This document shows, piece after piece, positions 56,006 to 64,000 of a stretch of 64,000 bases of DNA. The translations under genes and the position numbers were made by a program. The notes under the pieces were generated by a model, which saw only the letters and a list, made by a program, of their open reading frames with translations, had not been told where the DNA came from and searched no databases. Each line of letters starts with the position of its first letter. Positions within the stretch are counted from its first letter, which is position 1. This DNA is from Tessaracoccus sp. MC1865 (GTDB taxonomy: Bacteria > Actinomycetota > Actinomycetes > Propionibacteriales > Propionibacteriaceae): the NCBI RefSeq assembly GCF_017815535.1, contig NZ_CP072596.1, forward strand, positions 1-64,000, in the 5' to 3' direction.

Positions 56006-57006
56006 GCTTCGCCCGGCTCCGCGCGGGGCGCTGCGCGCATCTTTTCGGCGGACGGCACGACGGGCACCTCGACAGCTTCGGGGTGTCCGTTCTCGTCGTG
56101 GCCCTTCCCGAACGGGAGGAGGTGCATGATCGCCACGAGGATGGCGCCAGCGATGATGCCGATGACTGCAGAGAAGAACGTGTTGATCAGCCAGCCGAGG
56201 AGGCCCCCGCCGACGGCCGCCTCAAGGTCGTGCACGAAGTTGTAGATGGGGTGGAACCCGAGGTCGTGCATGCCGACGAGCAGGATGTGGCCGCCCACCC
56301 ACAGCATCGCGGCGATCCCGACGGTGGACAGCACGCTGAGCACCACCGGCATGGCCTTGACCAGGCCCTCTCCGAGGCGCTTCGAGTTGGGCTTCGCGGC
56401 GAGGTGGAGGCCCAGGTCGTCCATCTTGACGATGATGGCCACCACGCCGTACACCAGCACGGTGATGGCCAGCGCCACCGCCACCATGGAGGCGGCGCGC
56501 ATCCAGAAGCCGAGATCCGTCACCTCGTTGAGTGAGATCACCATGATCTCCGCCGACAGGATGAAGTCGGTGCGGATGGCCCCGCTCACCATGGTCTTCT
56601 CGTGGTCGGCGCCCTTGACCAACGCCGGGGCCTTCTTCGCCTTGGAGTGGCCGGTCACCGATTCCCAGATCTTCTCCACGCCCTCGTAGGAGAGGTAGAG
56701 GCCGCCCAGCATCAGCAGCGGTGTCAGGGCCCAGTTCGCGAACTGGCTGAGCAACAGGATGGCGGGGAGGATGAAGACCAGCTTGTTGACGATGGAGCCC
56801 TTGGCGATCCGCCAGATCACCGGCAGTTCCCGATCAGGGGAGAAGCCCTGGACGTAGCGGGGGGTGACCGCCGTGTCGTCGACGACGACGCCCACCGCTT
56901 TGCTCGACGCCTTGGCGGCGGCCGCGGCCACGTCGTCGACGGAGGCGGCCGCAGCGCGCGCGATCGCGGCGATGTCGTCCAGGAGGGCTGCGAGTCCGCC
57001 GGCCAT
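56002..57006 (-). CDS. DUF808 family membrane protein (YedI-like)
   Basis: This 334-residue membrane protein starts at ATG 57006 (MAGGLAALLDDIAAI), where AGGAG stands six bases upstream and the family's usual N-terminus begins. It has several helices (about 75-110, 170-200, 230-255, 265-300) and the conserved GGLYLSYEGVEKIWE and VSGAIRTDFILSAEIMVI segments. Its function is unknown; transport or envelope maintenance is assumed for the family. Confidence 0.9.
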   Translation of the reverse strand: MAGGLAALLDDIAAIARAAAASVDDVAAAAAKASSKAVGVVVDDTAVTPRYVQGFSPDRELPVIWRIAKGSIVNKLVFILPAILLLSQFANWALTPLLMLGGLYLSYEGVEKIWESVTGHSKAKKAPALVKGADHEKTMVSGAIRTDFILSAEIMVISLNEVTDLGFWMRAASMVAVALAITVLVYGVVAIIVKMDDLGLHLAAKPNSKRLGEGLVKAMPVVLSVLSTVGIAAMLWVGGHILLVGMHDLGFHPIYNFVHDLEAAVGGGLLGWLINTFFSAVIGIIAGAILVAIMHLLPFGKGHDENGHPEAVEVPVVPSAEKMRAAPRAEPGEA

Positions 57007-57051
57007 GGGTGCTCCTACTTTCGGGGTCAGTGACACCGCATTCTAGGCGGG

Positions 57052-57993
57052 TCAGTGTGTCAGCAGCGAGATCCAGCGCTGCAGGGTGGGCTCGAGGCGG
57101 CCGTGGATGCGTAAGGTGGCGACGTCGTCGCCGCGGGTGCTGCCGTCGTTGGCGATGATGACCTCCTTGCCCTCGCGGGCGGCCCGGCGGGCGAACCGAA
57201 GGCCGCTCATCACGGTGAGGCTGGAGCCCAGCACGAGCAGCACGTCGGACTCGTCGAGCAGCGCGTGGGCGGCGGCCACGGTGTCGCGATGGGCGTTCTC
57301 GCCGAAGAAGACGACGTCCGGCTTCAGCATGCCGCCGCAGGCCGGGCACCCTGGGTAGACGAAGTCCTGGGTGCGGTCCACCTCGGCGTCGCCGTCCGGG
57401 GCGGCCGCCGCGTCGGAGGCGAGTTGCTCGAGGTGGGCGGCGAACGAGGGGTTGAGCTGGAGGAACCGCTGCTGCAGCTCGTGGCGACTGATCTGCCGTC
57501 CGCACTCGAGGCAGAGGACCTGCGCAAGGTTGCCGTGCAGGTCGAGGACGGGGTGCGAGCCGGCTTTCTGGTGCAGGCCGTCGACGTTCTGCGTCACCAC
57601 CCCGGTGAGCGGGGTGAGCCGGCCCATCCGGGTGAGCAGATGGTGTGCCTCGTTGGGCTCCGCTGAGGCGAACGAATGCCAGCCGACGGTGGAGCGCGCC
57701 CAGTAGCGACGCCTGCTGAGATCTGAGCCCACGAATTCCTGGAACATCATGGGGGAGCGGGGCACCGCGTCGCGGCCGCGGTAATCCGGCAACCCGGATG
57801 CGGTGGACATGCCCGCCCCCGTCAGCACCATGGTGGGACGCCCGCGGAACAGGTCCACGGCGGCCCGCAGGTCGTCGTCGTGCGACTGGCGCCCGAAGCT
57901 CCCCGTGCCCGGGCCCCAGGCGCCCGTGTTCGGGAGCACGACGGGACCGTCAACCGCGGTGCGGAACCAGCCACCCACATCGCGAGGAGTCAT
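57052..57993 (-). CDS. Sir2-family NAD-dependent protein deacylase
   Basis: This 313-residue sirtuin has the NAD-binding GAGMSTASGLPDYRG, the catalytic His in LDLHGNL preceded by TQNVDGLH, a structural zinc site (CLECG and GCPACGG), and VLGSSLTV. It removes acyl groups from lysines using NAD. The insert between the two zinc CxxC pairs is about 45 residues long. It is a single gene with a 45-bp gap to DUF808. Confidence 0.93.
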   Translation of the reverse strand: MTPRDVGGWFRTAVDGPVVLPNTGAWGPGTGSFGRQSHDDDLRAAVDLFRGRPTMVLTGAGMSTASGLPDYRGRDAVPRSPMMFQEFVGSDLSRRRYWARSTVGWHSFASAEPNEAHHLLTRMGRLTPLTGVVTQNVDGLHQKAGSHPVLDLHGNLAQVLCLECGRQISRHELQQRFLQLNPSFAAHLEQLASDAAAAPDGDAEVDRTQDFVYPGCPACGGMLKPDVVFFGENAHRDTVAAAHALLDESDVLLVLGSSLTVMSGLRFARRAAREGKEVIIANDGSTRGDDVATLRIHGRLEPTLQRWISLLTH

Positions 57994-58005
57994 GGCTCAA
58001 CGATA

Positions 58006-58036
58006 GTGGCCGACCCGCAACGTGCGGGCCGGCCAC
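58006..58036. terminator. Terminator after the DUF3618 operon
   Basis: A 14-bp stem (58006-58019 with 58023-58036, one mismatch) with a 3-base loop lies between the sirtuin start and the end of the three-gene minus-strand operon. Confidence 0.65.
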
Positions 58037-58063
58037 CATGGCTCAGAGTGGCGTCGGTTGACG

Positions 58064-58702
58064 TCACAGGGGGTTGCGGTCGTCAGAACGCACGTCCTCC
58101 ACGGAGCGCTGCGTCTGACCCTTCACCTCATCGACGGCGTGCTGGGCATCGTCCTTCACGTGGCCGGTGCCCTCCTGGGCCGCCTCCTTCACGGAGTCGG
58201 CGGCCAGCTGCGCGGACGGTTTCAGGTTGTCCATGGCGTCCTGCGCCATCACCTTCGCCTCGTCCATGAGCGGCTGGGCCTTCTCCTTGGCCTGGCTGGC
58301 GAGCTCCTGCTCCGTGCGGCTGGACGGGATCAGCCCGCCGATGAGCGCGCCCAGCCCGAAGGCGATCAGCCCCGCGGAGATGGGGTTGCCCTGCGTGGAG
58401 CGCCGCACCTTGTGCGGGGCCTCCTGCACCTTGTGCGTGGCGTCGTCGACGGCGTGGGCCATCGTGTCGCGGGCGTCACCCACGCGGTCCTTGGCGTCGC
58501 CCATCATGCCCTCGTCGTACGGGTCGTAGGGAGAGCCGAACACGCGCTCCTTGAGGCCGCGGGCGCTGCCCTTGACCTTGTCCATCTGGCGCTGCGCCAC
58601 CCGTGCCGGGTTGGCGGAGTCTGCCAGTGCGTTCACGTTGTTGCTGAGGTCGGTGCGGGTCCGCTCGATGTCGCGACGGATCTCTTCGGGGTTGTCTGTC
58701 AT
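58064..58702 (-). CDS. DUF3618 domain-containing protein
   Basis: This 212-residue protein begins with the DUF3618 motif PEEIRRDIERTRTDLSNNVN. It has one glycine-rich hydrophobic segment (about 108-126) followed by a long amphipathic, Ala/Lys/Glu-rich stretch like late-embryogenesis-abundant proteins. It is probably membrane-anchored with a helical soluble part. It is third in an operon with a holin-like and a YqjD-like protein; its start overlaps the previous stop by 4 bp (ATGA). Confidence 0.88.
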   Translation of the reverse strand: MTDNPEEIRRDIERTRTDLSNNVNALADSANPARVAQRQMDKVKGSARGLKERVFGSPYDPYDEGMMGDAKDRVGDARDTMAHAVDDATHKVQEAPHKVRRSTQGNPISAGLIAFGLGALIGGLIPSSRTEQELASQAKEKAQPLMDEAKVMAQDAMDNLKPSAQLAADSVKEAAQEGTGHVKDDAQHAVDEVKGQTQRSVEDVRSDDRNPL

Positions 58703-59220
58703 CGGTTCTTCTCCTCATGGCCGGTTGCGGCGGCGGGAATCTTGCTGACGGTCTCAGTGGTCTTCGGCAGACCCTTCATCTTGGTGAACTCGGACTTGCC
58801 GGTCATGGCCAGGATGAGGGCGATCACGAGATAGATCACGCCCACGATCAGGCCGGACCAACCCAGTGCCGGCTCCGCGTAGCTGCCGATGAGGATGGCG
58901 ATGCCCCACCACGCGGCCAGCGACAGGAACAACAGACCGAGGTAGCCGGTGACGGCGGCACCCGAGAAGAAGCCTGCGCCCTTCCCGGCGCGGGTCGCCG
59001 ACTGCTTGAGTTCGACCTTGGCCAGTTCCACTTCCTGACGGATCAGGGTCGAGGCGTTGTCCAGCGCGTCGCTGGCGATCTCGCCCAACGACCGCGGGTC
59101 CGCGTCTCGGCGGTACTGGCCGGCCTCGTCAAAGGCTGTCGCGGGCGCGTGGTCACCAGGCTGCGGAGCGATGTCGTCCGCATGGTGCACGCGCTGCGCC
59201 TGTTCGGGGGTGTGACTCAT
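58699..59220 (-). CDS. Holin-superfamily-III-like membrane protein (YqjE-like)
   Basis: This 173-residue protein has a soluble N-terminus with LIRQEVELAKVELKQ (typical of PF07332, phage-holin-like/YqjE) and two close membrane helices (about 88-112 and 118-142). The ATG at 59220 overlaps the upstream stop (ATGA), which decides this start over the GTG at 59235. Despite the family name it is a chromosomal membrane protein and no phage genes are near. Confidence 0.87.
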   Translation of the reverse strand: MSHTPEQAQRVHHADDIAPQPGDHAPATAFDEAGQYRRDADPRSLGEIASDALDNASTLIRQEVELAKVELKQSATRAGKGAGFFSGAAVTGYLGLLFLSLAAWWGIAILIGSYAEPALGWSGLIVGVIYLVIALILAMTGKSEFTKMKGLPKTTETVSKIPAAATGHEEKNR

Positions 59221-59963
59221 AGGTTCCCCTGCCACGGGTTGGGCTGCGCCCCCGGCCCGGTGGACAGGGTGGGGGGCACTTCGCGGCCGTAATCGGACGT
59301 CAGGGGCGTCTCGGCCGAAGTCGTCAGGGCATAGCCCGGGGCGTCACTGCGCGGATAGTAGCCGCTGGTGTCGCCGGCGAGCCGGGGCACGTCGTCATCC
59401 GAAGCCGCGTCCTTGAGTCCGCGGGAAAGGCGTCCGACGACGAGGCCGGCGCCGGCCGCGATGGCCAGGAACGTCCACGGGTTGCGCGACGCGTAGCGGC
59501 GCACGCTGGTCATGACCTGGTCGGGGTCGTTGTCCCGGAGCCACGAGGACGCACGGCGACCCCAGTCGTGTGCGTCACCCGCGAAGTGGGTGAGCGGGCC
59601 GTCGGTTTGGGTGTTCGCCGACATCACACCGAGTTCCTCGGTGAGCGCGTCGACCGTGTCCGCCAGCTTGGCTTGGAGCGTGTTCGCCTGGGACCGGAGT
59701 TCGCCGACACCCTCATCAAGGAGACGTCTGCCCTGGAACTTGGCCTCCTGGGCGACCTGCCCTGCTTCGAACTTGGCGGTGTCGAGGACGTCGCGCCCGG
59801 CCTCCGCGGCCGTGTCCTTGACGTCGCGGGCAGGGCCCTTCAACGAGTCTGCGGCCTGTTCGGTACGTCCTGGCGTCGTGGCGTCGGCGTCGAACCCGCG
59901 GTACCCGGAGTCAACGGGGACCTGGGGCTCGGTGGGGCGAGGCTCGAAATCGTGGGAGGACAT
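59217..59963 (-). CDS. YqjD/ElaB-like membrane-anchored protein
   Basis: This 248-residue protein has an N-terminal disordered part, a long amphipathic helical middle (about 40-125), and an anchor RNPWTFLAIAAGAGLVVGRL at about 163-182. That anchor matches the DUF883 (ElaB/YqjD) tail, which in E. coli ties stationary-phase ribosome-binding proteins to the membrane. An unusual 65-residue polar tail follows the anchor. It is first of three overlapping genes and starts after AGGAG. Confidence 0.75.
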   Translation of the reverse strand: MSSHDFEPRPTEPQVPVDSGYRGFDADATTPGRTEQAADSLKGPARDVKDTAAEAGRDVLDTAKFEAGQVAQEAKFQGRRLLDEGVGELRSQANTLQAKLADTVDALTEELGVMSANTQTDGPLTHFAGDAHDWGRRASSWLRDNDPDQVMTSVRRYASRNPWTFLAIAAGAGLVVGRLSRGLKDAASDDDVPRLAGDTSGYYPRSDAPGYALTTSAETPLTSDYGREVPPTLSTGPGAQPNPWQGNL

Positions 59964-60152
59964 AGGTGGGACTCCTCTCGTAGTGGTGCGCGGCTGAAGA
60001 GCCGTACAACGACGCTAGTTGGCTGCGGCCTCGACTGACAGGCCCCTAAAGGTGTGAATTCAGGGGTGGGGTGGGAGTAAAATCGCGCCCGCCCTTTCTC
60101 ACCAAGCCGGCCCGATGCGGATATCTCCCAGGGGGTCGTCTATTTTTCTCCT

Positions 60153-61409
60153 ATGAGTGCTGAGACAACCAGGCCCAGGAAGTTCTCCTTCGGGCTGCTG
60201 CCCCAGATCGTCGCCGCCATCGTGCTCGGCGTGCTGCTGGGCACCGTGTTGCCTGACTGGGTGACGCGCATCTTCGTGACGTTCAACGGACTGTTCGGAC
60301 AGTTCCTCGGATTCGCCATCCCGCTGATCATTCTCGGCCTCATCGCCCCCGCCATCGCCGATCTCGGCCGCGGCGCCGGTAAGTGGCTGGCTATCACGGC
60401 CGGTCTGGCCTACCTCTCCACCCTGCTGGCTGGTTTCATGGGCTACGGCGCCTCCATGCTGGTGCTGCCCAGGGTGCTGCCGGCCGACGGCGCGCAGTCC
60501 CTCACCAACCCTGAGGAGTCACTGCTGGCACCCTTCTTCGAGCTGCCCATCCCGCCGCTCTTCGGCGTGACCACGGCCGTCGTGCTCGCCTTCGTGGTGG
60601 GCATCGCGCTCACGGTCGTGGAGGGCGGCGCACTGCTGCGCGGTTTCCGCGAACTGCGTGACCTGGTCAACTGGGTGATCGCCAAGATCATCATCCCGCT
60701 GCTGCCCATCTACATCTTCGGCATCTTCCTCAACATGACCCAGGGCGGCCAGGTGGCCACCGTCATCGTCACGTTCCTCGGCGTCGTGGTGTTCGTGTTC
60801 ATCCTCACCTGGATCATGCTCGTGCTGCAGTTCCTGGTGGCGGGCGCCGTCGTCGGCCGCAACCCCTTCCGGATGCTGCTCAACATGCTGCCCGCCTACG
60901 CGACCGCCCTGGGCACCTCCTCGTCGGCCGCCACCATCCCGGTGACGCTGCGCTCCACGCTGAAGAACGGCGTGTCCCAGCCGGTGGCGGCCTTCGCCGT
61001 GCCGCTGTGCGCCACCATCCACCTGGCCGGCTCCATGATCAAGATCACCTGCTTCTCGATCGCCGTCATGATGCTGTCCGGCAGCGCCATCCAGCCCGGT
61101 CTGATGATCGCGTTCATCTTCATGCTCGGCGTCATGATGGTGGCAGCACCCGGCGTGCCGGGCGGCGCGATCATGACGGCTGTCGGCCTGCTGTCGTCGA
61201 TGCTGGGCTTCACCGACGCCCAGGTCGGCCTCATGATCGCCACCTACATCGCCATCGACTCCTTCGGCACCGCCACCAACGTCACGGGCGACGGCGCCAT
61301 CGCCGCCATCATCGACAAGTGGGTCCGCTCCTCCAAGAGCCAGGAACAGCTCGCCGAGGAGTCGGCGGCCAAGGCGGACGCCGAGGCGGTAGACGCGCTG
61401 GCCAGCTGA
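60153..61409 (+). CDS. Dicarboxylate/amino acid:cation symporter (DAACS)
   Basis: This 418-residue transporter of the GltP/SstT family has eight helices and two re-entrant loops. The HP1 signature ALGTSSSAATIPVTL and the substrate/Na+-binding DSFGTATNVTGDGA in helix 8 are clear. The residue following TNVTGDG favours a neutral amino acid or dicarboxylate substrate, but this cannot be decided here. The ribosome-binding site is poor. It is divergent from the YqjD-like operon (189-bp gap). Confidence 0.92.
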   Translation: MSAETTRPRKFSFGLLPQIVAAIVLGVLLGTVLPDWVTRIFVTFNGLFGQFLGFAIPLIILGLIAPAIADLGRGAGKWLAITAGLAYLSTLLAGFMGYGASMLVLPRVLPADGAQSLTNPEESLLAPFFELPIPPLFGVTTAVVLAFVVGIALTVVEGGALLRGFRELRDLVNWVIAKIIIPLLPIYIFGIFLNMTQGGQVATVIVTFLGVVVFVFILTWIMLVLQFLVAGAVVGRNPFRMLLNMLPAYATALGTSSSAATIPVTLRSTLKNGVSQPVAAFAVPLCATIHLAGSMIKITCFSIAVMMLSGSAIQPGLMIAFIFMLGVMMVAAPGVPGGAIMTAVGLLSSMLGFTDAQVGLMIATYIAIDSFGTATNVTGDGAIAAIIDKWVRSSKSQEQLAEESAAKADAEAVDALAS

Positions 61410-61468
61410 GCCTGACGCCGACGGCGAACGTCGCTTCCGTCAATCCGCCGGTGTGGTGAGATGGAGCC

Positions 61469-62071
61469 ATGACGACACACGTTGATTTCTGGTTCGACCC
61501 CGTCTGCCCCTGGGCCTGGATGACCTCCCGCTGGATGCTCGAGGTGGAGAAGGTCCGTGACGTGAAGACCACCTTCCACGTCATGAGCCTCTCCGTCCTC
61601 AACGACGGTCGCGACCTACCTTCCGATTACCAGGAGCTCATGGACAAGGCCTGGGTGTCGGCTCGCGCGGCGCTGCTCGTCGAACAGCGCCACGGCTCTG
61701 AGAAGCTGCTCGAGTTCTACACGGAGATCGGCACCCGCTTCCACCTCAACGATGAGGAGCGCTCCCCGGAAACCGTCAGGGCGGCGCTCGCCGCCGTCGG
61801 GGCTGACGCCGACATCGTCGACATCGCCCGGACCCGCGACATCGACGACGACCTGCGCCGTTCACACCACGAGGGCATGGACCCGGTGGGCGACGAGGTG
61901 GGCACCCCGGTGCTACGCGTCAACGGCATGAGCCTGTTCGGACCGGTCATCTCGCCCGCGCCGAAGGGCGAGGAGGCGGGCGACCTGTTCGACGGTTTCG
62001 TGAAGGTCACCGCCTACCCCGGGTTCTTCGAACTGAAGCGCACCCGCACCGTCGGGCCCATCTTCGACTGA
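61469..62071 (+). CDS. Rv2466c-like mycothiol-linked DsbA-family protein, CPWA active site
   Basis: This 200-residue thioredoxin-fold protein (DsbA-like with helical insert) is collinear with Mycobacterium tuberculosis Rv2466c, a mycothiol-dependent nitroreductase. Shared landmarks are [35 protein letters not shown] and FELKRTRT. The active site reads DPVCPWAW, so Cys13 remains but the second Cys of CPWC is Ala. A one-Cys, glutaredoxin-like mechanism with mycothiol would still be possible. It follows the symporter by 59 bp. Confidence 0.9.
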   Translation: MTTHVDFWFDPVCPWAWMTSRWMLEVEKVRDVKTTFHVMSLSVLNDGRDLPSDYQELMDKAWVSARAALLVEQRHGSEKLLEFYTEIGTRFHLNDEERSPETVRAALAAVGADADIVDIARTRDIDDDLRRSHHEGMDPVGDEVGTPVLRVNGMSLFGPVISPAPKGEEAGDLFDGFVKVTAYPGFFELKRTRTVGPIFD

Positions 62072-62135
62072 ACCCGGGCCCGTTAGGGGCGACCCCGGAG
62101 TCGGCGGGCACAACCGCGTCACTATCTTATGGTTC

Positions 62136-62618
62136 ATGACTTCGGTTCTCGTCGGGTACGCCACCCGCACCGCCTCCGCCCGCGACGTCGCACTCACCGT
62201 CGCAGATGTCCTTCGTGAGGGCGGCCACGACGTGCGCGTGGCCGACCTCAAGGACAAGCCCGCCGTCGACGGGGCCGGTCTCGTGATCTTCGGCAGTGGC
62301 ATCAACGCCAACAACTGGTACTCCGAGGCAACGACGTGGGCCGCCTCCCATGCCGAGGCCCTGAAAGGCACCAGGGTGGCGGTGTTCAACACCTGCCTCA
62401 GCGCCCAGGACCCGGCCGCGCGTGACCAGTCCCTTGCGTACAACGCGCCGATGGTGGAACTGACGGGTGCGGAGGCCAGCGAGTCTTTCGCGGGGCGTTA
62501 CGTCCCCGGGAAGGTGGGCTTCTTCCGCCGCCTGTTGATGAAGTCGATGAAGCACGGCGAGCAGGACCACTTCGACCCCGCCGCCGTGCGGGCCTGGGCG
62601 GTGACGCTCACCCCCTAG
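62136..62618 (+). CDS. Flavodoxin-domain protein
   Basis: This 160-residue protein has a flavodoxin fold. VGYATRTASARDVA at the N-terminus matches the FMN phosphate loop with T/S residues, and VIFGSGINANNWYSEA matches the second FMN loop. It resembles HemG-like or menaquinone-dependent flavodoxin proteins. Its 3' end overlaps the convergent lipoprotein gene by 11 bp. Confidence 0.85.
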   Translation: MTSVLVGYATRTASARDVALTVADVLREGGHDVRVADLKDKPAVDGAGLVIFGSGINANNWYSEATTWAASHAEALKGTRVAVFNTCLSAQDPAARDQSLAYNAPMVELTGAEASESFAGRYVPGKVGFFRRLLMKSMKHGEQDHFDPAAVRAWAVTLTP

Positions 62619-63360
62619 CCGCGGCGTCGAGGAACGCTGCCCAGCCCTCCGTCGTGCTGAGGCGTTGCGTGATGCCGAACTCCTGCTGCAGGGCGCGGGC
62701 GGCGTCGCGGGTGGTGGCGTCGAAGTCGCCGTGGGCCGGTACGTCGCGCCCGAAGACCCAGCGCAGCACGCCCTGCACGAGCGTCACGTGCGTGCGTGAG
62801 CCCTCGTTGAAGCCGAACGGTTCGTAGCCGCTGACGCCGTTGTCGACGTGGATGTGATTGTGGTGCTGCTCGTTGTAGCGGTAGGTGAGCGTGTAGTTGA
62901 AGTGCTTCGCCAACGACGCCGCCAACCGCCAGTACAGGGCGAGCCGCGTGGGGTCCTCCCCGTAGAGGTCGTAGCGGCAGGAGACCTCGGTGCCGTCCTC
63001 ATGGGTGAGGACGCCGAAGTCGAACGCCCGGCCCGCGGCGTGCCAGGACCCGCACTTGTCGACGTGGGCGCCGTAGGTGGACACTGCCGCCAGCGCGCCC
63101 AGCCCGCTGACCGCCACCCAGTCGTCGGCCCAGCCCTGCAACTGCTCGACGAAGCGCGGGTCCGCGTTGAAGCTCTGTGGGGTGCCGGTGATCTCGTAGC
63201 GCAGGGGCGCTCCGCCGAGCGTGTCGAAGGCGGTCAGCGACTCAGGCGTGCGGCAGGCCACCGGCCCGTCCAGGGGCACGTCGAAGCCGGGGTCGAATCG
63301 CCCGCACGCTGCCAAGGGCAGCACCGCGGCGCCGAGGAGCAGCGCGCGGCGGGACGTCAT
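62608..63360 (-). CDS. Lipoprotein with extensin-like/peptidase fold
   Basis: This 250-residue protein has a twin-arginine-like lipoprotein signal (SRRALLLGAAVLPLAAC, Cys19). The middle part (about 80-185) has metal-ligand candidates in SWHAAGRAFDFGV and HHNHIHVDNG, the pattern of extensin-family and VanY/L-alanyl-D-glutamate-type zinc peptidases. The C-terminal 60 residues resemble a peptidoglycan-binding repeat. It probably trims or binds peptidoglycan outside the membrane; its substrate is not known. Confidence 0.8.
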   Translation of the reverse strand: MTSRRALLLGAAVLPLAACGRFDPGFDVPLDGPVACRTPESLTAFDTLGGAPLRYEITGTPQSFNADPRFVEQLQGWADDWVAVSGLGALAAVSTYGAHVDKCGSWHAAGRAFDFGVLTHEDGTEVSCRYDLYGEDPTRLALYWRLAASLAKHFNYTLTYRYNEQHHNHIHVDNGVSGYEPFGFNEGSRTHVTLVQGVLRWVFGRDVPAHGDFDATTRDAARALQQEFGITQRLSTTEGWAAFLDAAARG

Positions 63361-63430
63361 GGCAGCCAGCGTAGATCCGCCGCCAAGCCCCCCGCCATCC
63401 GCCGGAAGTGCCGGCCGACCCTGACGTGCC

Positions 63431-64000
63431 TCAGGTGGCCCGCCGCGCCACGCGGAACCACCGGTAACCGTAGCCGTCGAGCGGCACCTCCAGGCCGCCG
63501 CCCTCGTGGTGGATCACGGCCTCGCCGTCCAGCAGGTCCTCCACCACGTCGTCGTCCCCGAAGACGTCCGTGAGGGAGACGACTGTGCCGTCGGAGGAGA
63601 AGTTGTGGAGCGCCACGACGGAGGAGTCGTCCAACTGCAGGCGGTGCGCAAGCACGGAGGGGGTCTTGTGGTGCTCCAGCACGCTGAAGTCGCCCCAGCC
63701 CAACTCGGGCCGCCGTCGGCACACGCTGATCAGGGTGCGGATGAAGGACCACAGCGAGCTGGGATCGTGCTCCTGGTCGGCGACGTTGACGTGCTCGGGG
63801 CCGAAGCCGTCGGCCACGGGCGGCTGGATGAGCTTGCCGGGGGAAGCGCTGGAGAAACCTCCGTTGCGCCCGCTGTCCCACTGCATAGGCGTGCGCACCG
63901 ACATGCGCCCCTCGGCCGAGAGGTCCTCGCCCATGCCGATCTCCTCGCCATAGTACAGCGTGGGGGAGCCCGGCAGCGAGAACATCAGTGAGTAGGCCAT
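63431..64000 (-). CDS. GH13 alpha-amylase-family enzyme, C-terminal part (trehalose synthase-like)
   Basis: The gene runs off the window, and only the last 189 or so codons are seen. The GH13 end of the barrel is recognisable in SLPGSPTLYYGEEIGMGEDL and RTPMQWDSGRNGGFS. It is followed by a C-terminal beta-domain with SVVALHNFSSDGTVVSL. The GEEIGMG and RTPMQW words are typical of trehalose synthase and related GH13 enzymes. The real start and the catalytic Asp-Glu-Asp residues lie outside the window. Confidence 0.88.
   Translation of the reverse strand: MAYSLMFSLPGSPTLYYGEEIGMGEDLSAEGRMSVRTPMQWDSGRNGGFSSASPGKLIQPPVADGFGPEHVNVADQEHDPSSLWSFIRTLISVCRRRPELGWGDFSVLEHHKTPSVLAHRLQLDDSSVVALHNFSSDGTVVSLTDVFGDDDVVEDLLDGEAVIHHEGGGLEVPLDGYGYRWFRVARRAT

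Noticed and set aside
58699-59220. Prophage remnant suggested by a holin-family gene
   Set aside because: The protein is of the chromosomal YqjE-like type, in an operon with DUF883-like and DUF3618 genes. No lysin, portal, tail or integrase genes are nearby.

Overview
The window is 64 kb of high-GC DNA from an actinobacterium. The dnaA, dnaN, recF, dciA, gyrB, gyrA, DUF3566 and tRNA-Ile order, a homologue of the mycothiol-dependent nitroreductase Rv2466c and lipoprotein signals of actinobacterial type point to Actinomycetota. A member of the Propionibacteriales (Tessaracoccus-like) seems most likely, but that placement is an inference. The sequence begins just before dnaA with DnaA boxes, so it looks like the start of a chromosome rotated to dnaA.

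Replication region (1-24.9 kb). dnaA and dnaN, usually neighbours, are 8.7 kb apart. Between them lie a persulfide-stress unit (CstR-like repressor, CoA-disulfide reductase fused to a rhodanese, a 54-residue Cys-rich protein, and three copies of one GC-core operator), a cluster of DnaA boxes that may be the working oriC, a small glycosyltransferase operon, and an ABC exporter of the MacB type. After recF come a YhcH-family protein, a small membrane protein, a serine hydrolase lipoprotein and the helicase-loader homologue DciA. Then follow a phosphoesterase, a SIMPL protein, an M23 endopeptidase and DUF2461, and finally gyrB-gyrA-DUF3566 and tRNA-Ile. A 5'-truncated drug-efflux gene abuts the tRNA.

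Pentose-glycan island (26.3-40.7 kb). Two divergent transcription units share a LacI-type regulator and a candidate operator GAAASTTTC. The minus-strand unit holds the regulator, a GH51 arabinofuranosidase, two permeases and an AraN-like binding protein. The plus-strand unit has six tightly coupled genes: a xylose-isomerase-like TIM barrel, a 3-hydroxyisobutyrate-dehydrogenase-like enzyme, a GH120 beta-xylosidase, a dihydroxyacetone-kinase-family kinase, an RpiB-like isomerase and a GH127 beta-L-arabinofuranosidase. None of the hydrolases has a signal peptide, so oligosaccharides are probably imported whole and cut inside the cell. The kinase, isomerase, TIM barrel and dehydrogenase resemble parts of known four-carbon-sugar routes, and no ordinary xylose or arabinose catabolic genes are present.

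Surface region (40.7-54.4 kb). A 3375-residue secreted protein carries a dimethylformamidase-beta-like domain, a deacetylase-like region, two duplicated LamG-like units and ten Ig-like repeats. It ends in a four-Cys domain that recurs at the N-terminus of a nearby NlpC/P60 endopeptidase. A GH36 alpha-galactosidase lies between them.

The rest (54.5-64 kb) is mostly ordinary: a Rieske-fused FAD oxidoreductase, DUF808, a sirtuin, a three-gene membrane-stress operon resembling E. coli yqjD-yqjE, a DAACS symporter, the Rv2466c homologue (which lacks the second active-site Cys), a flavodoxin, a peptidoglycan-related lipoprotein and the 3' part of a GH13 enzyme cut by the window edge.
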